Part shown: positions 51,498-60,590 of the stretch, one piece after another
Layout of the letters: every line of letters starts with the position of its first letter
Numbering within the stretch: position 1 is the first letter of the stretch
Origin: DATAVB01 sp036267955
GTDB lineage: Bacteria; Actinomycetota; Actinomycetes; Mycobacteriales; QHCD01
Length of the DNA stretch: 64,000 nt
Reading direction: 5' to 3'
Assembly (NCBI GenBank): GCA_036267955.1
Contig: DATAVB010000046.1
Coordinates: 1-64,000, forward strand
Program-made: the position numbers and the translations under genes
Notes under the pieces: generated by a model
The model's database searches: none
Told to the model about the DNA's origin: nothing
The model's input: only the letters and a program-made list of their open reading frames with translations

Positions 51498-52820
51498 GTG
51501 GGGCGCAGTCAGTCCGTGCCGCGGTCCGGGCCGCAACAGGGCCCGCTGGCCGACGACACCGGCTGCGACATCCTGCACGTCGACATGGACGCGTTCTTCG
51601 CGTCCGTCGAGGTGCGCAGCCGCCCGGAGTTGGCCGGCAAGCCCGTGATCATCGGCGGCATCGGTCCGCGCGGCGTGGTGAGCTCGGCGAGTTACGAGGC
51701 CCGGCGGTACGGCGTGCGCAGCGCGATGCCAATGTCGCGGGCGCGGCGCCTGTGCCCGGCCGCCGCGGTGATCGCGCCCGACATGGCCGGGTATGCCGAA
51801 GCCTCCCGGGCGATCATGGACATCTTCGCGACGGTGACGCCGCTGGTTGAGCCGCTCTCGCTGGACGAGGCCTTCCTGGACGTACGCGGCGCCCGTCGCC
51901 GGCTCGGGTCACCAGCCGCCATTGCCGCCTCGATCCGGGCCACCGTCTCCGCGCAGGAGCGGCTGACCTGCTCGGTCGGGATCGCGCCGACCAAGTTCGT
52001 GGCCAAGATCGGCTCCACCCGCTGCAAACCCGACGGTCTGCTGGTCATCCCGGTCGACGGGGTGCTCGACTTCCTGCATCCGCTGCCGGTGGGTGCCCTG
52101 TGGGGGGTGGGGGAGCGCACCGAGGAGCAGCTGCACCGGGTCGGGTTGCGGACGATCGGCGATGTGGCCCGGGTGCCGCAGACCCGGCTGCAGCGACTCG
52201 TCGGCACGGCCGCCTCGGCGCACCTCTCCGCTCTGGCGCACGGCCACGATCCGCGTCCGGTCGTGCCGCACGAGCCGGACAAGTCGATCGGTGCGGAGGA
52301 GACGTTCGACACCGACGTCGGCGACGTGCGGGTGCTGCACCGCGAGCTGCTCCGGCTCTCGGCCAAGACCGCGGCCCGACTGCGTTCCTCCGGGCAACGC
52401 GGCCGGACCGTCTCCATCAAGGTTCGGTTGCCCGACTTCACCACCCTGAGCCGATCCCGGACGCTTGGTCAGGCGACCGACTCCGGACAGGAGATCTACG
52501 CCGTGGCGCGAGCCCTGTTCGACGCGGTGGATCGGGCCGGCGCGCCGATCCGACTCATCGGCGTCCGGCTGGAAGGCATCGTGCAGGTCGCCGGAACGGC
52601 CGAGCAGCTGCAGCTCGGCACCCCGGAGAACGGCTGGCGCCAGGCCGACCAGGCCGTTGACGCGGCGTCGGCCCGCTTCGGCAGCGACGCGATCCGCCCG
52701 GCGACGCTGCTCGCCGACGGACCGTCGACCCGATCCGCCACGCCGGGTCGCAACACGCGGTGGGTCGCCCGCGACGCCGCAGTTGAGCGACCAGCCGGGC
52801 GACCGGCCGGTCTGGAGTAA
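51498..52820 (+). CDS. dinB: DNA polymerase IV (Y family)
   Basis: A 440-residue error-prone polymerase that copies past DNA lesions. The DMDAFFASVE metal-binding loop, the YEARRYGVRSAMP segment and SLDEAFLDV carry the catalytic acids, and the helix-hairpin-helix ALWGVGERT and little-finger region follow. The C-terminal clamp-binding motif appears only as QLQLG, weaker than the consensus QL(S/D)LF. Starts at GTG after GGGAGG. No LexA box is obvious upstream. Confidence 0.95.
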   Translation: MGRSQSVPRSGPQQGPLADDTGCDILHVDMDAFFASVEVRSRPELAGKPVIIGGIGPRGVVSSASYEARRYGVRSAMPMSRARRLCPAAAVIAPDMAGYAEASRAIMDIFATVTPLVEPLSLDEAFLDVRGARRRLGSPAAIAASIRATVSAQERLTCSVGIAPTKFVAKIGSTRCKPDGLLVIPVDGVLDFLHPLPVGALWGVGERTEEQLHRVGLRTIGDVARVPQTRLQRLVGTAASAHLSALAHGHDPRPVVPHEPDKSIGAEETFDTDVGDVRVLHRELLRLSAKTAARLRSSGQRGRTVSIKVRLPDFTTLSRSRTLGQATDSGQEIYAVARALFDAVDRAGAPIRLIGVRLEGIVQVAGTAEQLQLGTPENGWRQADQAVDAASARFGSDAIRPATLLADGPSTRSATPGRNTRWVARDAAVERPAGRPAGLE

Positions 52821-53037
52821 ATGGGCGTTTCGTACCCCTGACTGGAGCCCGGACAGGGCCCGAAGACCCATTGCGGCCACCAGAAGATGTATCAAGTCCG
52901 GACCTGTCAGTGAGTCCGGCTTTCGCACCTGCCCGCGGACTCGTATCCTCAGAGTCAGACAGGTCTTGGGGATCTGTTGGTGTGATCGACCGCCGCGAGG
53001 TTTCTCCCGCAGCGGGTGCGTCGCTGGGAGGAGCACC
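52821..53037. promoter_or_regulatory. Gap before the DUF3040 gene
   Basis: 217 bases without a gene. TATCCT at about 52945 could be a -10 box, and GTCCGGAC at 52897-52904 is a short palindrome. A GGGAGGAG ribosome site precedes the GTG at 53038. Confidence 0.35.
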
Positions 53038-53448
53038 GTGCCGCTCTCGGAGCATGAGCAGCGCCTGCTCGAGCAGATCGAGCAAGCGCTCTACGCCGAG
53101 GACCCGAAGTTCGCCTCGACGGTGCGCTCGACTGACCTGCGCACCGTCGCTCGACGACGGATGCGCCTCGCCGCTGGACTGTTCGTCGTCGGACTCGGAG
53201 TCCTGATCGCCGGTGCCGTTTACCCCTACATGCTCGGCGGGACGTTCCCGGCGTTGGGGGTTCTCGGCTTCTGCATCATGCTTGCCGCCGCCGTCTACGG
53301 CTGGTCACAGTACAAACGCCGGCTGGGTCGGCCCGATTTGCGGGTCGCCGGCAGCGAAGGTCCGAGCGTTCAACGGGTCCACAAACAGCGGTCCTCGCCG
53401 CTGCACCGTCTGGAGGAGCGCTTCAAACGCCGCTTCGACGAGCGGTAG
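53038..53448 (+). CDS. DUF3040 family membrane protein
   Basis: A 136-residue protein of the DUF3040 family. The N-terminal PLSEHEQRLLEQIEQALYAEDPKFAS is the family signature, two membrane helices lie at about residues 45-85 (LFVVGLGVLIAGAVYP and LGVLGFCIMLAAAVY), and the tail is basic (RLEERFKRRFDER). Function unknown; members are common next to the mra/division region of actinobacteria. GTG start after GGGAGGAG. A strong terminator follows. Confidence 0.93.
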   Translation: MPLSEHEQRLLEQIEQALYAEDPKFASTVRSTDLRTVARRRMRLAAGLFVVGLGVLIAGAVYPYMLGGTFPALGVLGFCIMLAAAVYGWSQYKRRLGRPDLRVAGSEGPSVQRVHKQRSSPLHRLEERFKRRFDER

Positions 53449-53536
53449 CTGTTCAATCGGTCGTCACATCGAGCGCCTCGTCGCCGCTGTCCGCGTCGAT
53501 ACCGCGCATTGGGCGGGCACTGACTGGATGCACTGA

Positions 53537-53580
53537 CCACCGTCAGTCCCGGGAGACATCCCGGACTGACGGTGGTTTGT
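53537..53580 (+). terminator. Rho-independent terminator after DUF3040
   Basis: CCACCGTCAGTC at 53537-53548 pairs with GACTGACGGTGG at 53564-53575, extended inward by a CCGGG pairing with one bulge, followed by TTTGTT. It separates the DUF3040 gene from the convergent TgpA-like gene. Confidence 0.88.
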
Positions 53581-53613
53581 TGCTGCCTAGAGCCAATTTC
53601 TGGAGCGACCAGC

Positions 53614-53669
53614 GCGGTGGGCTGTGAGCGGTGGGCTGTGAGCGGTGGACCCTCAGCGGTGGGCATTGC
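53614..53669. repeat. 14-bp tandem repeats at the end of the TgpA-like gene
   Basis: Four 14-base units starting at 53614, 53628, 53642 and 53656 with consensus GCGGTGGGCTGTGA. The first two are identical and the last two degraded. They run across the stop codon of the minus-strand transglutaminase gene, so the array touches its last codons. Confidence 0.65.
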
Positions 53670-56049
53670 CCGGGCGCACTGCCCGGCCCAGGCCGGACAC
53701 CGCCGCGCTGACCCGGGCCGAGCCGCGTGTCATCGCCTCGGCGATGCTCTGCAGGACAGACGGGGGTGCAACGGTGATCCAGATCCGGCGCCAGGCGCCG
53801 GTCCGCGAGAGCAGTCCGGCCCGCGCCGCCCGCAGGGCCGTGGACAGGTCGGCGTCGATGCCGGCCTCGGCCGCGTAGCGGGCCCGTTCCTCGGCCAGCG
53901 CGACGATGCTCAACCCGGTCCGGGCGGTCGGATCCAGATCACGGTCGCCGGACAGCCGGGCCGCGGTGCCACGTGGTGACTCCGACGGGAGCAAGGGGAT
54001 GCCGAGGTCGACCATCGTGGCCAGCACCTCCGACCAACAGGCGTGCGCCGCCTCGCCAGGTGAGGGGCCTCGGGCAGTCGCGTACCGCCGTCGCCGATAT
54101 CGGTATCGCGCAACCGCGGGCAGAAACAGAACAACGAGCAGCGCAAGTACGCCGAGCAGAATGCCGACGGTCGCCGGGGCCGCGGATCCACCGGAGTTTG
54201 TGCCGTTCGATGGCCCACCGCCGCCGGCGAGTGGGTTCTGGCTCTGGGTGGTGCCCGGCAGCTGTGACGTCCTGGACGAGGGAGCCGTCGATGCCGCGGA
54301 GGAACTCGGCGTGGTGGTGCCCGGGCTGTTGGTCGCCTGCTGCCAGCCCGGCTGGGAGGTGTGCCCGTCATCGCGGGGGGTCGGGTCGAACTCGACCCAA
54401 CCGATCCCGGCGAAGTATCCCTCGACCCACGCGTGCGCGTCGTGGTTGGTGACCTTCCAACTCTTGGACTTGTCGTCGTAGCTGCCCTGGGCGTAGCCCA
54501 GCACCACTCGCGACGGCACTCCGGCCAACCGCAGCATCACTGCCATCGCCGACGCGTACTGCTCACAGAAGCCCTGCTTCTGCTGCAGGAAGTTCGACAA
54601 CGCGTCGGTGCTGGTCCCGGACTTGGTCTGCAGGCTGTAGCTGAAGCCCTGGGTGCCGTCGGTGAAGTAGTCGTCGATCGACTGCGCGCGCTCGTACGGG
54701 GTCTTGTCGCCGAGAATGATCTGTTTGGTGATGGCCTGGACCTTGGCCGTGACGATCGGCTCCTGCCCCCAACGCTGCATCATCGGGTCCTGCCTGGGAA
54801 TGGCCCGGGACCGTCCCAACTCCTCCCTGGTGGGGTCCGGCTCCGCCGCCGTCACGGTGTAGGTGTCGCCTGAGGAGGTCGTCCGCTTGTCGCTCTCGAT
54901 CTCGGAGCTGGCGCTGTCGTACGACCAGTCCTTGTCCGCGCCGGAGTTGACTCCGGTCGGCGCGTAGTAGATCGGCAGTCGGTTGTCGTGGTAGCCGGAG
55001 ATCGTGATGGTGGCCTCGACCGACCGGGTGTGGTTCTCCTGCTGCAGGCTCTTGACCTGATCCGATACGGGCATCGACTTGGAGACCGGGACGAGTCGGG
55101 TCGGCGCCTGGCTGCGCCGCCAGCCGTTGGGCGTGTACTCGTCGAGCACCGTCACCCGCAGGTACCACGGGTCATCCTTGGTCTTGGATTTCACCGACAG
55201 GACCGGGAAGGTCTTCGACTGCTGCAGTGACCCCTGCAGCTGGGTGAACGGGTTGAGCCCCGAGCCGAGCGTCTGCGGACCGTCGCCGATCCCGGACGAG
55301 CCATGTCCGATGGTGCTGAGGACGTTGCGGGTGAAGCCGGGCACCAGCATCGGGATGATCAGTGCGGCGGCGACGGCGGCGACCCCGACCCGGCCGGCGG
55401 CGCCATGTCTCGGGGTGCGCACCACATAGTGCTCGGTATTGGCGCCGGCGGGATCGTCCGCGGTGACGACCCGGCCCCAACGGACCAGCCGCTCCCGTCC
55501 CTCCACCGCCAGCAGCAGCAGATATCCGGCACCGGCGCCGGCGAACTCGAAGAACAGTGTCCGCGCGCTCACCGCGGTGGCGACTGCGAACAGTGCGAGC
55601 AGGGCGAGGCCGGCGACAGCGGGACGTTGCACGGAGACCGCGATGAAGTCCACCACGATGGCGAGCAGGCCGACCGCGAGCGAGGTGAGTACGACGATGT
55701 CGGTCCGGGCCGGCACCGGAGCGGCTAGGTACTGGATGTCGTGCAGCCCGTCGGACAACGACGTCCCGAGCTCGGAGAGAGTCCGGCTGTTGGGCAGGAT
55801 GTGGCCGTAGCCGACCTTCGAGGCGAAGGTGACGGTGTGGAAAACGAGCAGACCGAGGAACTGCAGGATCAGCGTCACCGCGGCCGGGGCGCGCAACCGC
55901 CGCAGCAGGATGCCGATCAGCGTCACGACCGCGACGGCGATCGTGGCGTAGCCGAACCAGCGCTGCTGGGCGAAGCCGCCGGCCAGTGGGATGGCGCCGA
56001 GCAGGGTCGCCACCCCGGCGGTCAGCGTGACCCGCGTCTGACCGGTCAT
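53653..56049 (-). CDS. TgpA-like transglutaminase membrane protein
   Basis: A 798-residue protein. The N-terminal third has six to seven membrane helices, then a large external transglutaminase-like domain with the catalytic cysteine in QKQGFCEQYASAMAVMLR, histidine in NHDAHAWVEGYF and aspartate in EFDPTPRD. A Ser/Thr-rich linker, one more membrane helix (ATVGILLGVLALLVVLFLP) and a cytoplasmic DUF4129-like tail follow. The ATG at 56049 is preferred over an upstream frame to 56295 that lies within the DUF58 gene. It is the last gene of the MoxR-DUF58-TgpA operon, thought to work in envelope processing. Confidence 0.88.
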   Translation of the reverse strand: MTGQTRVTLTAGVATLLGAIPLAGGFAQQRWFGYATIAVAVVTLIGILLRRLRAPAAVTLILQFLGLLVFHTVTFASKVGYGHILPNSRTLSELGTSLSDGLHDIQYLAAPVPARTDIVVLTSLAVGLLAIVVDFIAVSVQRPAVAGLALLALFAVATAVSARTLFFEFAGAGAGYLLLLAVEGRERLVRWGRVVTADDPAGANTEHYVVRTPRHGAAGRVGVAAVAAALIIPMLVPGFTRNVLSTIGHGSSGIGDGPQTLGSGLNPFTQLQGSLQQSKTFPVLSVKSKTKDDPWYLRVTVLDEYTPNGWRRSQAPTRLVPVSKSMPVSDQVKSLQQENHTRSVEATITISGYHDNRLPIYYAPTGVNSGADKDWSYDSASSEIESDKRTTSSGDTYTVTAAEPDPTREELGRSRAIPRQDPMMQRWGQEPIVTAKVQAITKQIILGDKTPYERAQSIDDYFTDGTQGFSYSLQTKSGTSTDALSNFLQQKQGFCEQYASAMAVMLRLAGVPSRVVLGYAQGSYDDKSKSWKVTNHDAHAWVEGYFAGIGWVEFDPTPRDDGHTSQPGWQQATNSPGTTTPSSSAASTAPSSRTSQLPGTTQSQNPLAGGGGPSNGTNSGGSAAPATVGILLGVLALLVVLFLPAVARYRYRRRRYATARGPSPGEAAHACWSEVLATMVDLGIPLLPSESPRGTAARLSGDRDLDPTARTGLSIVALAEERARYAAEAGIDADLSTALRAARAGLLSRTGAWRRIWITVAPPSVLQSIAEAMTRGSARVSAAVSGLGRAVRPGNAHR

Positions 56050-56071
56050 GTGATGCCGCCCCGGGAGTCGG

Positions 56072-57367
56072 TCATCGGCGCCGGGCCGCGGTGAGCGTCG
56101 CGTACGAACTCGGCGTGGCGGGAGCCGCGTCGCCCTGCCGCCCCACTTTGCTCCACACCTGGGCGATCGGGGTGCGCCGGTCCGCGGCGAGCACCCGCCA
56201 CCCCTGGGTGGCGAAGGCCTTGTCGCGCTGTGCCGCTGCCTTGGCCGATCGCTCGCGGCCGCTGGAGTCCATCGCCAACCACGAGTTCGGGTCAACGCAG
56301 ATCGCGATGCTGGAGCTCAGTCCGGTCCGTACGTTGGCCAGTCGCCCCGCCTCGTCCTCGCTGATCCCGCCAACCACGGCGATCAACGTGCCTTCGCGGG
56401 CGATGCTGCGGGCCGCCGCGGACAGGCCGCCGAGCCCGCGGTTGCGGGTCAGCCGGGCGTCGGCGAGGGCGTCGAGCAGGACCCGTTCGGAGGCGACCCC
56501 GGCGATCGGGTTGGTGTTGTCGGTGATGAGGTTCAGTACGAAGCCGTTGCGCAGCAGGTGGACTCCGATGCTGGCCACCGCGGTCACCGACCACTCGAAG
56601 CTGGAGTTCGGCGCGTCGCCGCAGTGGGCGCTCGACCGGCTGTCCAACAGCAGTGTCGCGCGGGCCTGGCGCGGTCGTTCCTCGCGGCGGACCATCATCT
56701 TCCCGGCCCGCGCGGTCGACCGCCAGTGGACCTTGCGGAGGTCGTCGCCGTGCCGGTACTCGCGGGTGGCGGCATCCTCTTCGCCGCGGGCTGAGACCGA
56801 ACGGGCGGTGGCGCCGGTGCCCGCCAGCCAGGCCCCGGGCAGGTGGGCCGGCGGCAGCGACTGCACCGCCGGGACGACGGTGAGCCGGTCACGGGCGGAG
56901 AAACTGCGGGTCAGCTCCACCAGGCCGAACGCGTCGGTCAGCCGGAGCCGCAGCGGCCCGACCGGGAACCGGCCGCGCACGTCGGAGCGGACCGAGTACC
57001 GGACCGTCCGGTGGGTGCCGGCACTGACCCGCTCGACCGTGAAGCGCGGCCGCCCGCCCAGGGTGTACGGCAGTTCGTCCTCGAGCAGCAGCAGCGAGGT
57101 CGGCAGCAGCGAAACATTGTGCAGCACGAGCTCGACTTCGGCGGTCTGACCCACCGCCACCCGGTCCGGCCCGATGTTGCGGGAGCAGGCCAGCTTGAAC
57201 CGGGTGCGCGCCAGCGTCGCGACTGACAGGAGCGGCAGCGCGACCAGGAAGACGGCAACCCGCAACAGATCCTTCTCGCCGAGTAACAGCGAACACAGCG
57301 CCGCGGCGAAGCCGGCCGCGAGCAGGCATCGACCACGGGTGGTGAGGCCGCGCATCGCCAACCGCAT
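56072..57367 (-). CDS. DUF58 domain protein
   Basis: A 431-residue protein with two N-terminal membrane helices (residues 12-50) and a DUF58 domain, a von Willebrand A-like fold. The DUF58 core signature is GEEDAATREYRHGDDLRKVHWRSTARAGKMMVR (only part cited: REYRHGDDLRKVHWRS). It is predicted to cooperate with MoxR in assembling or activating a membrane or metal-dependent partner, here the TgpA-like protein. The start is ATG 57367 with no strong ribosome site; an ATG four codons later is an alternative. Five bases separate it from moxR. Confidence 0.9.
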   Translation of the reverse strand: MRLAMRGLTTRGRCLLAAGFAAALCSLLLGEKDLLRVAVFLVALPLLSVATLARTRFKLACSRNIGPDRVAVGQTAEVELVLHNVSLLPTSLLLLEDELPYTLGGRPRFTVERVSAGTHRTVRYSVRSDVRGRFPVGPLRLRLTDAFGLVELTRSFSARDRLTVVPAVQSLPPAHLPGAWLAGTGATARSVSARGEEDAATREYRHGDDLRKVHWRSTARAGKMMVRREERPRQARATLLLDSRSSAHCGDAPNSSFEWSVTAVASIGVHLLRNGFVLNLITDNTNPIAGVASERVLLDALADARLTRNRGLGGLSAAARSIAREGTLIAVVGGISEDEAGRLANVRTGLSSSIAICVDPNSWLAMDSSGRERSAKAAAQRDKAFATQGWRVLAADRRTPIAQVWSKVGRQGDAAPATPSSYATLTAARRR

Positions 57368-57372
57368 AGGAG

Positions 57373-58479
57373 TTAGCCGCGCCCGCCGGCCCGGTGCGAC
57401 GGCTCGTGGTGCGGCCGCGGATACCCAGGCTGCTGGCCGTTCTGGACGGCCGGGACCGGAACGCGCCGCAGCAGATCGGTGACGATGCTGTCTCCGGTGC
57501 GTTGGGCCATCTGCGCCTCGGCGGTCAGGATCACCCGGTGCGCCAGGACCGGAACGGCGAGCCGCTGAAGGTCATCGGGCAGTACGTAATTGCGGCCTTC
57601 CAGCGCGCTCTGGGCCTTGGCGGTGCGCAGCAGCTGCAGGGCGGCGCGCGGTGAGGCGCCGAGCGCCAGGTCGGTGCAGTGTCGGGTGGCGTTGACCAGA
57701 TCGACGGCGTAGTGCCGGATCGGGTCGGAGACGTGGACCGTCTGGGTGGCGGCGATCAGGGCGCGCACCTCGGTGGCGGTGGAGACCGGACGCAGTGCGT
57801 CCAGCGGGTCGTTGCCGGCGTGGTCGAGCAGCATCGCCACTTCGGCCTCCCGGTTGGGGTAGCCCATCGACAGCCGAGCGGTGAAGCGGTCCCGTTGCGC
57901 CTCCGGAAGCGGGTAGGTGCCTTCCATTTCGATCGGGTTCTGCGTCGCGATCACCATGAACGGACTTTCCAGCTGGTACGTCGTCCCGTCGACGGTCACC
58001 TGACGCTCTTCCATGCACTCCAGCAGCGCCGACTGGGTCTTGGGCGAGGCCCGGTTGATCTCGTCGCCGACCACCAGGTTGGCGAACACCGCGCCCGGCT
58101 TGAACTCGAAGTCCCGTGTCTCCTGGTTGTAGACGCTGACCCCGGTGACATCGCTGGGCAGCAGGTCCGGGGTGAACTGCAACCGCCGCACCGAGCAGTC
58201 GATCGACTTTGCCAGCGCCTTGGCGAGCTTGGTCTTGCCGACGCCGGGCACATCCTCGATCAGGAGGTGGCCGCCGGCCAGCATCACGATCACGGCCAGC
58301 CGGACGACCTCGGGCTTGCCTTCGATGACCCGGTCAATGCTGTCGGTGATTCGTCGGGCCGCGTCCGCGAGGGAGGCCAATGGCGTGGTGGGCACGGCGT
58401 GCAGCGGATCGCCCGGCACCCCGTTCAGTGGCTGCTGGTGCGCCTCGGAGGAGTCTCCCAATGCGCTGTCGAGTACCAC
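57373..58479 (-). CDS. MoxR-family AAA+ ATPase
   Basis: A 368-residue chaperone-like ATPase. Walker A is EDVPGVGKTKLAKA, Walker B is VVGDEINRASP, sensor 1 is ATQNPIEMEGTYPLPEAQRDRF, the classical MoxR signature. The GTG at 58479 follows GGAGGAGGAG; a longer frame to 58551 has no better site. First gene of the MoxR-DUF58-TgpA operon, divergent from mraZ. Likely prepares the external transglutaminase or other envelope proteins. Confidence 0.93.
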   Translation of the reverse strand: MVLDSALGDSSEAHQQPLNGVPGDPLHAVPTTPLASLADAARRITDSIDRVIEGKPEVVRLAVIVMLAGGHLLIEDVPGVGKTKLAKALAKSIDCSVRRLQFTPDLLPSDVTGVSVYNQETRDFEFKPGAVFANLVVGDEINRASPKTQSALLECMEERQVTVDGTTYQLESPFMVIATQNPIEMEGTYPLPEAQRDRFTARLSMGYPNREAEVAMLLDHAGNDPLDALRPVSTATEVRALIAATQTVHVSDPIRHYAVDLVNATRHCTDLALGASPRAALQLLRTAKAQSALEGRNYVLPDDLQRLAVPVLAHRVILTAEAQMAQRTGDSIVTDLLRRVPVPAVQNGQQPGYPRPHHEPSHRAGGRG

Positions 58480-58765
58480 CGATCTCCTCCTCCGGCAGGG
58501 CCGCGCGGTGACGCGGCTCGGCAGCACGAGCGCCTCTTTGGGACTCGTCATGTTCCTGCCTACAGGCAGTCTGTCAAATCGTCGCGCGCTTCGCTTGCCG
58601 ACCAGTTCGATAACGCCGGATTGGCCTCCGGTGTCCCCGGAAGTCCCGACGGCCGAGTTCTGTCGCCGGCCGCCGCCGGCCGCCGCCGCTGGCCGTCGCC
58701 GGCCGGCGCGGATGTGGCCGAGTGGAGCGGCCGTGGTGGCCCCGGTGGAGCGAGCGTCACCGATT
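58480..58765. promoter_or_regulatory. Divergent control region between moxR and mraZ
   Basis: The part of the 353-base gap before the mraZ boxes. It includes the 14-bp inverted repeat CTGCCTACAGGCAG at 58556-58569 close to the moxR side, and a very GC-rich stretch of GCC/GGC runs at about 58665-58710. No gene is supported. Confidence 0.4.
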
Positions 58766-58800
58766 GTGGGGGATCGTGGGGTATGGTGGCGCGAAGTGGT
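58766..58800 (+). promoter_or_regulatory. Four MraZ boxes
   Basis: GTGG occurs at 58766, 58776, 58786 and 58796, exactly ten bases apart: TGGGG, TGGGG, TGGCG, TGGTG with 5-base spacers. This matches the TGGGN-N5 direct repeats that MraZ binds in other bacteria. The last box ends 33 bases before the mraZ start, so autoregulation of the division operon is expected. Confidence 0.85.
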
Positions 58801-58832
58801 GGATGAGCTCCCAGTTGGGGGAGGTGGTGGCG

Positions 58833-59264
58833 ATGTTTCTCGGCACGCACCATCCCCGGCTCGACGACAAAGGGCGGCTCTTCCTACCGGCGAAATTTCG
58901 CGAGGAGTTGGCGGAGGGCGTCGTGGTGACCAAAGGGCAGGAGCGTTGCCTCTTCGTCTTTCCGGTCGCCGAGTTCGGCCGGGTGACCGAGGCGCTGTCC
59001 GCGGCTCCGGTCACCGCGCGGGCCGTCCGGGACTACAGCCGCGTGTTCTTCGCCAGCGCCTCCGACGAGGTGCCGGACAAGCAGGGTCGGATCACCATCC
59101 CGGCGCCGCTGCGGCAGTACGCCGGACTGGAAAAAGAGTGTGTGGTCATCGGCGCGAACACCCGGGTCGAGATCTGGGACACCGCCAGCTGGGACACGTA
59201 CCTCGCTGACCGCGAGCAGTCGTTCGCGGATCTGGAGACGGAGGTGCTACCGGGCGTGCTGTGA
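58833..59264 (+). CDS. mraZ: Transcriptional regulator MraZ
   Basis: A 143-residue protein with two SpoVT/AbrB-like swapped-hairpin domains. The N-terminal MFLGTHHPRLDDKGRLFLPAKFRE and the internal DKQGRITIPAPLRQYAGL are the two DNA-binding signatures. It forms rings and represses its own division/cell-wall operon by binding the repeats just upstream. ATG follows GGGGAGG; GTG-type starts upstream (58722) are rejected. First gene of the mra/fts cluster. Confidence 0.96.
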   Translation: MFLGTHHPRLDDKGRLFLPAKFREELAEGVVVTKGQERCLFVFPVAEFGRVTEALSAAPVTARAVRDYSRVFFASASDEVPDKQGRITIPAPLRQYAGLEKECVVIGANTRVEIWDTASWDTYLADREQSFADLETEVLPGVL

Positions 59265-59430
59265 CGACATCGACGCCGTCCCGGTCAGGGCGGACGTCAT
59301 CCGCACGACGTGGCCTCCCCCCGCCAAGGGCCCTGGCGCACCTTCCCCGGTGCCAGGTCCCAGGCGGGCGGGGACCTCGCCGTACGGCGATCGGCAACCC
59401 GTGGGGGCGGGAAAGGACGTGAGGGTCGAG

Positions 59431-59598
59431 ATGAACGAACGCATCACACCGGCGCCACCGGCTATACCACCGGGCGCCGCACCGGCTGCCACGCCGTCCC
59501 TCGCGGGCGAAGTGGGCGGCACCCTTCTCCTGTTGGCCCTCCTTGTTCTCGTCGTGGGGGTCGTTGTCACGGTCGCCCGGCTCGCGGGGCGGGCCTGA
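59431..59598 (+). CDS. Small membrane protein between mraZ and rsmH
   Basis: A 55-residue protein: Pro/Ala-rich N-terminus, then one membrane helix (TLLLLALLVLVVGVVVTVARL), ending in basic residues. ATG follows GAGGG. It lies in the division cluster, two bases before the rsmH GTG, so it is co-transcribed. No family recognised. The gap to mraZ (59265-59430) has no other gene. Confidence 0.65.
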   Translation: MNERITPAPPAIPPGAAPAATPSLAGEVGGTLLLLALLVLVVGVVVTVARLAGRA

Positions 59599-59600
59599 CC

Positions 59601-60590
59601 GTGCCGCCGCCCGAGGACTCCCGACCCGATGACACCCGGCCCGACAGCTCACCGGCGCATATCCCGGTGATGTTGCCGCGGGTGCTGGCCTTGCTCGCTC
59701 CTGCCCTGCGGGACCGTCCGGCCACCCTCGTCGATGCCACCCTCGGCCTCGGTGGGCACACCGAGGCGTTGCTCGCCGATCATCCCCAGCTGATGGTGGT
59801 CGGGCTCGACCGTGACGGTGAGGCGCTGGAGCGCAGCCGGCGCAGGCTGGCCCCGTACGCGGAGCGGCTGCGGCTTGTGCACGCGGTGTACGACGAGATG
59901 CCGCAGGTGCTCGCCGATCTGGATCTGGACCGGGTCGACGGGGTGCTGTTCGATCTCGGGGTCTCCTCGCTGCAGCTGGACGAGCGCCGACGCGGCTTCT
60001 CCTATGCCCAGGACGCGCCGCTGGACATGCGGATGGATCCCTCCCAGGAGCTCACCGCCGCCGAAGTGGTCAACGAGTACGCGCCGCAGGATCTGGTCCG
60101 GATCCTGCGGCAGTACGGGGAGGAACGGTTCGCCTCGCGGATCGTCTCCGCTCTGGTACGGGAACGCCGATCCGGTCCGGTGACGAGCAGTGCCCGGCTG
60201 GCCGAGCTCGTGCGGGACGCCGTGCCGGCTGCCACCCGACGTACCGGCGGGCATCCGGCCAAGCGCACGTTCCAGGCGCTGCGCATCGAGGTCAACGGTG
60301 AGCTGGAGGCGCTCGCGTCGGCGCTGCCCGCGGCCCTGGACGCACTGGCTCTCGGTGGTCGCCTGGTGGTGATGAGCTACCAGTCGCTGGAGGACCGGCT
60401 GGCCAAGCGCGCGCTCGCCGCAGGTGCGGCGAGCCGGACCCCGGTCGACCTGCCGGTCGAGCTGCCCGAACACGGCCCGACGCTGCGGCTGCTCACCCGG
60501 GGGGCCGAAAGGCCGGACGAGGCCGAGCTGGCGGCGAACCCGCGGGCTGCGTCGGTCCGGTTGCGTGCCGTGGAAAGGGTCGCGTCATGA
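59601..60590 (+). CDS. rsmH: 16S rRNA m4C1402 methyltransferase
   Basis: A 329-residue SAM-dependent methyltransferase. AHIPVMLPRVL, DATLGLGGHTEALL (SAM binding), LFDLGVSSLQLDERRRGFSY and the GGHPAKRTFQALRIEVN C-terminal block are the MraW/RsmH signatures. GTG start two bases after the preceding small gene. The TGA overlaps ftsL by four bases. Standard second gene of the mra operon. Confidence 0.97.
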   Translation: MPPPEDSRPDDTRPDSSPAHIPVMLPRVLALLAPALRDRPATLVDATLGLGGHTEALLADHPQLMVVGLDRDGEALERSRRRLAPYAERLRLVHAVYDEMPQVLADLDLDRVDGVLFDLGVSSLQLDERRRGFSYAQDAPLDMRMDPSQELTAAEVVNEYAPQDLVRILRQYGEERFASRIVSALVRERRSGPVTSSARLAELVRDAVPAATRRTGGHPAKRTFQALRIEVNGELEALASALPAALDALALGGRLVVMSYQSLEDRLAKRALAAGAASRTPVDLPVELPEHGPTLRLLTRGAERPDEAELAANPRAASVRLRAVERVAS

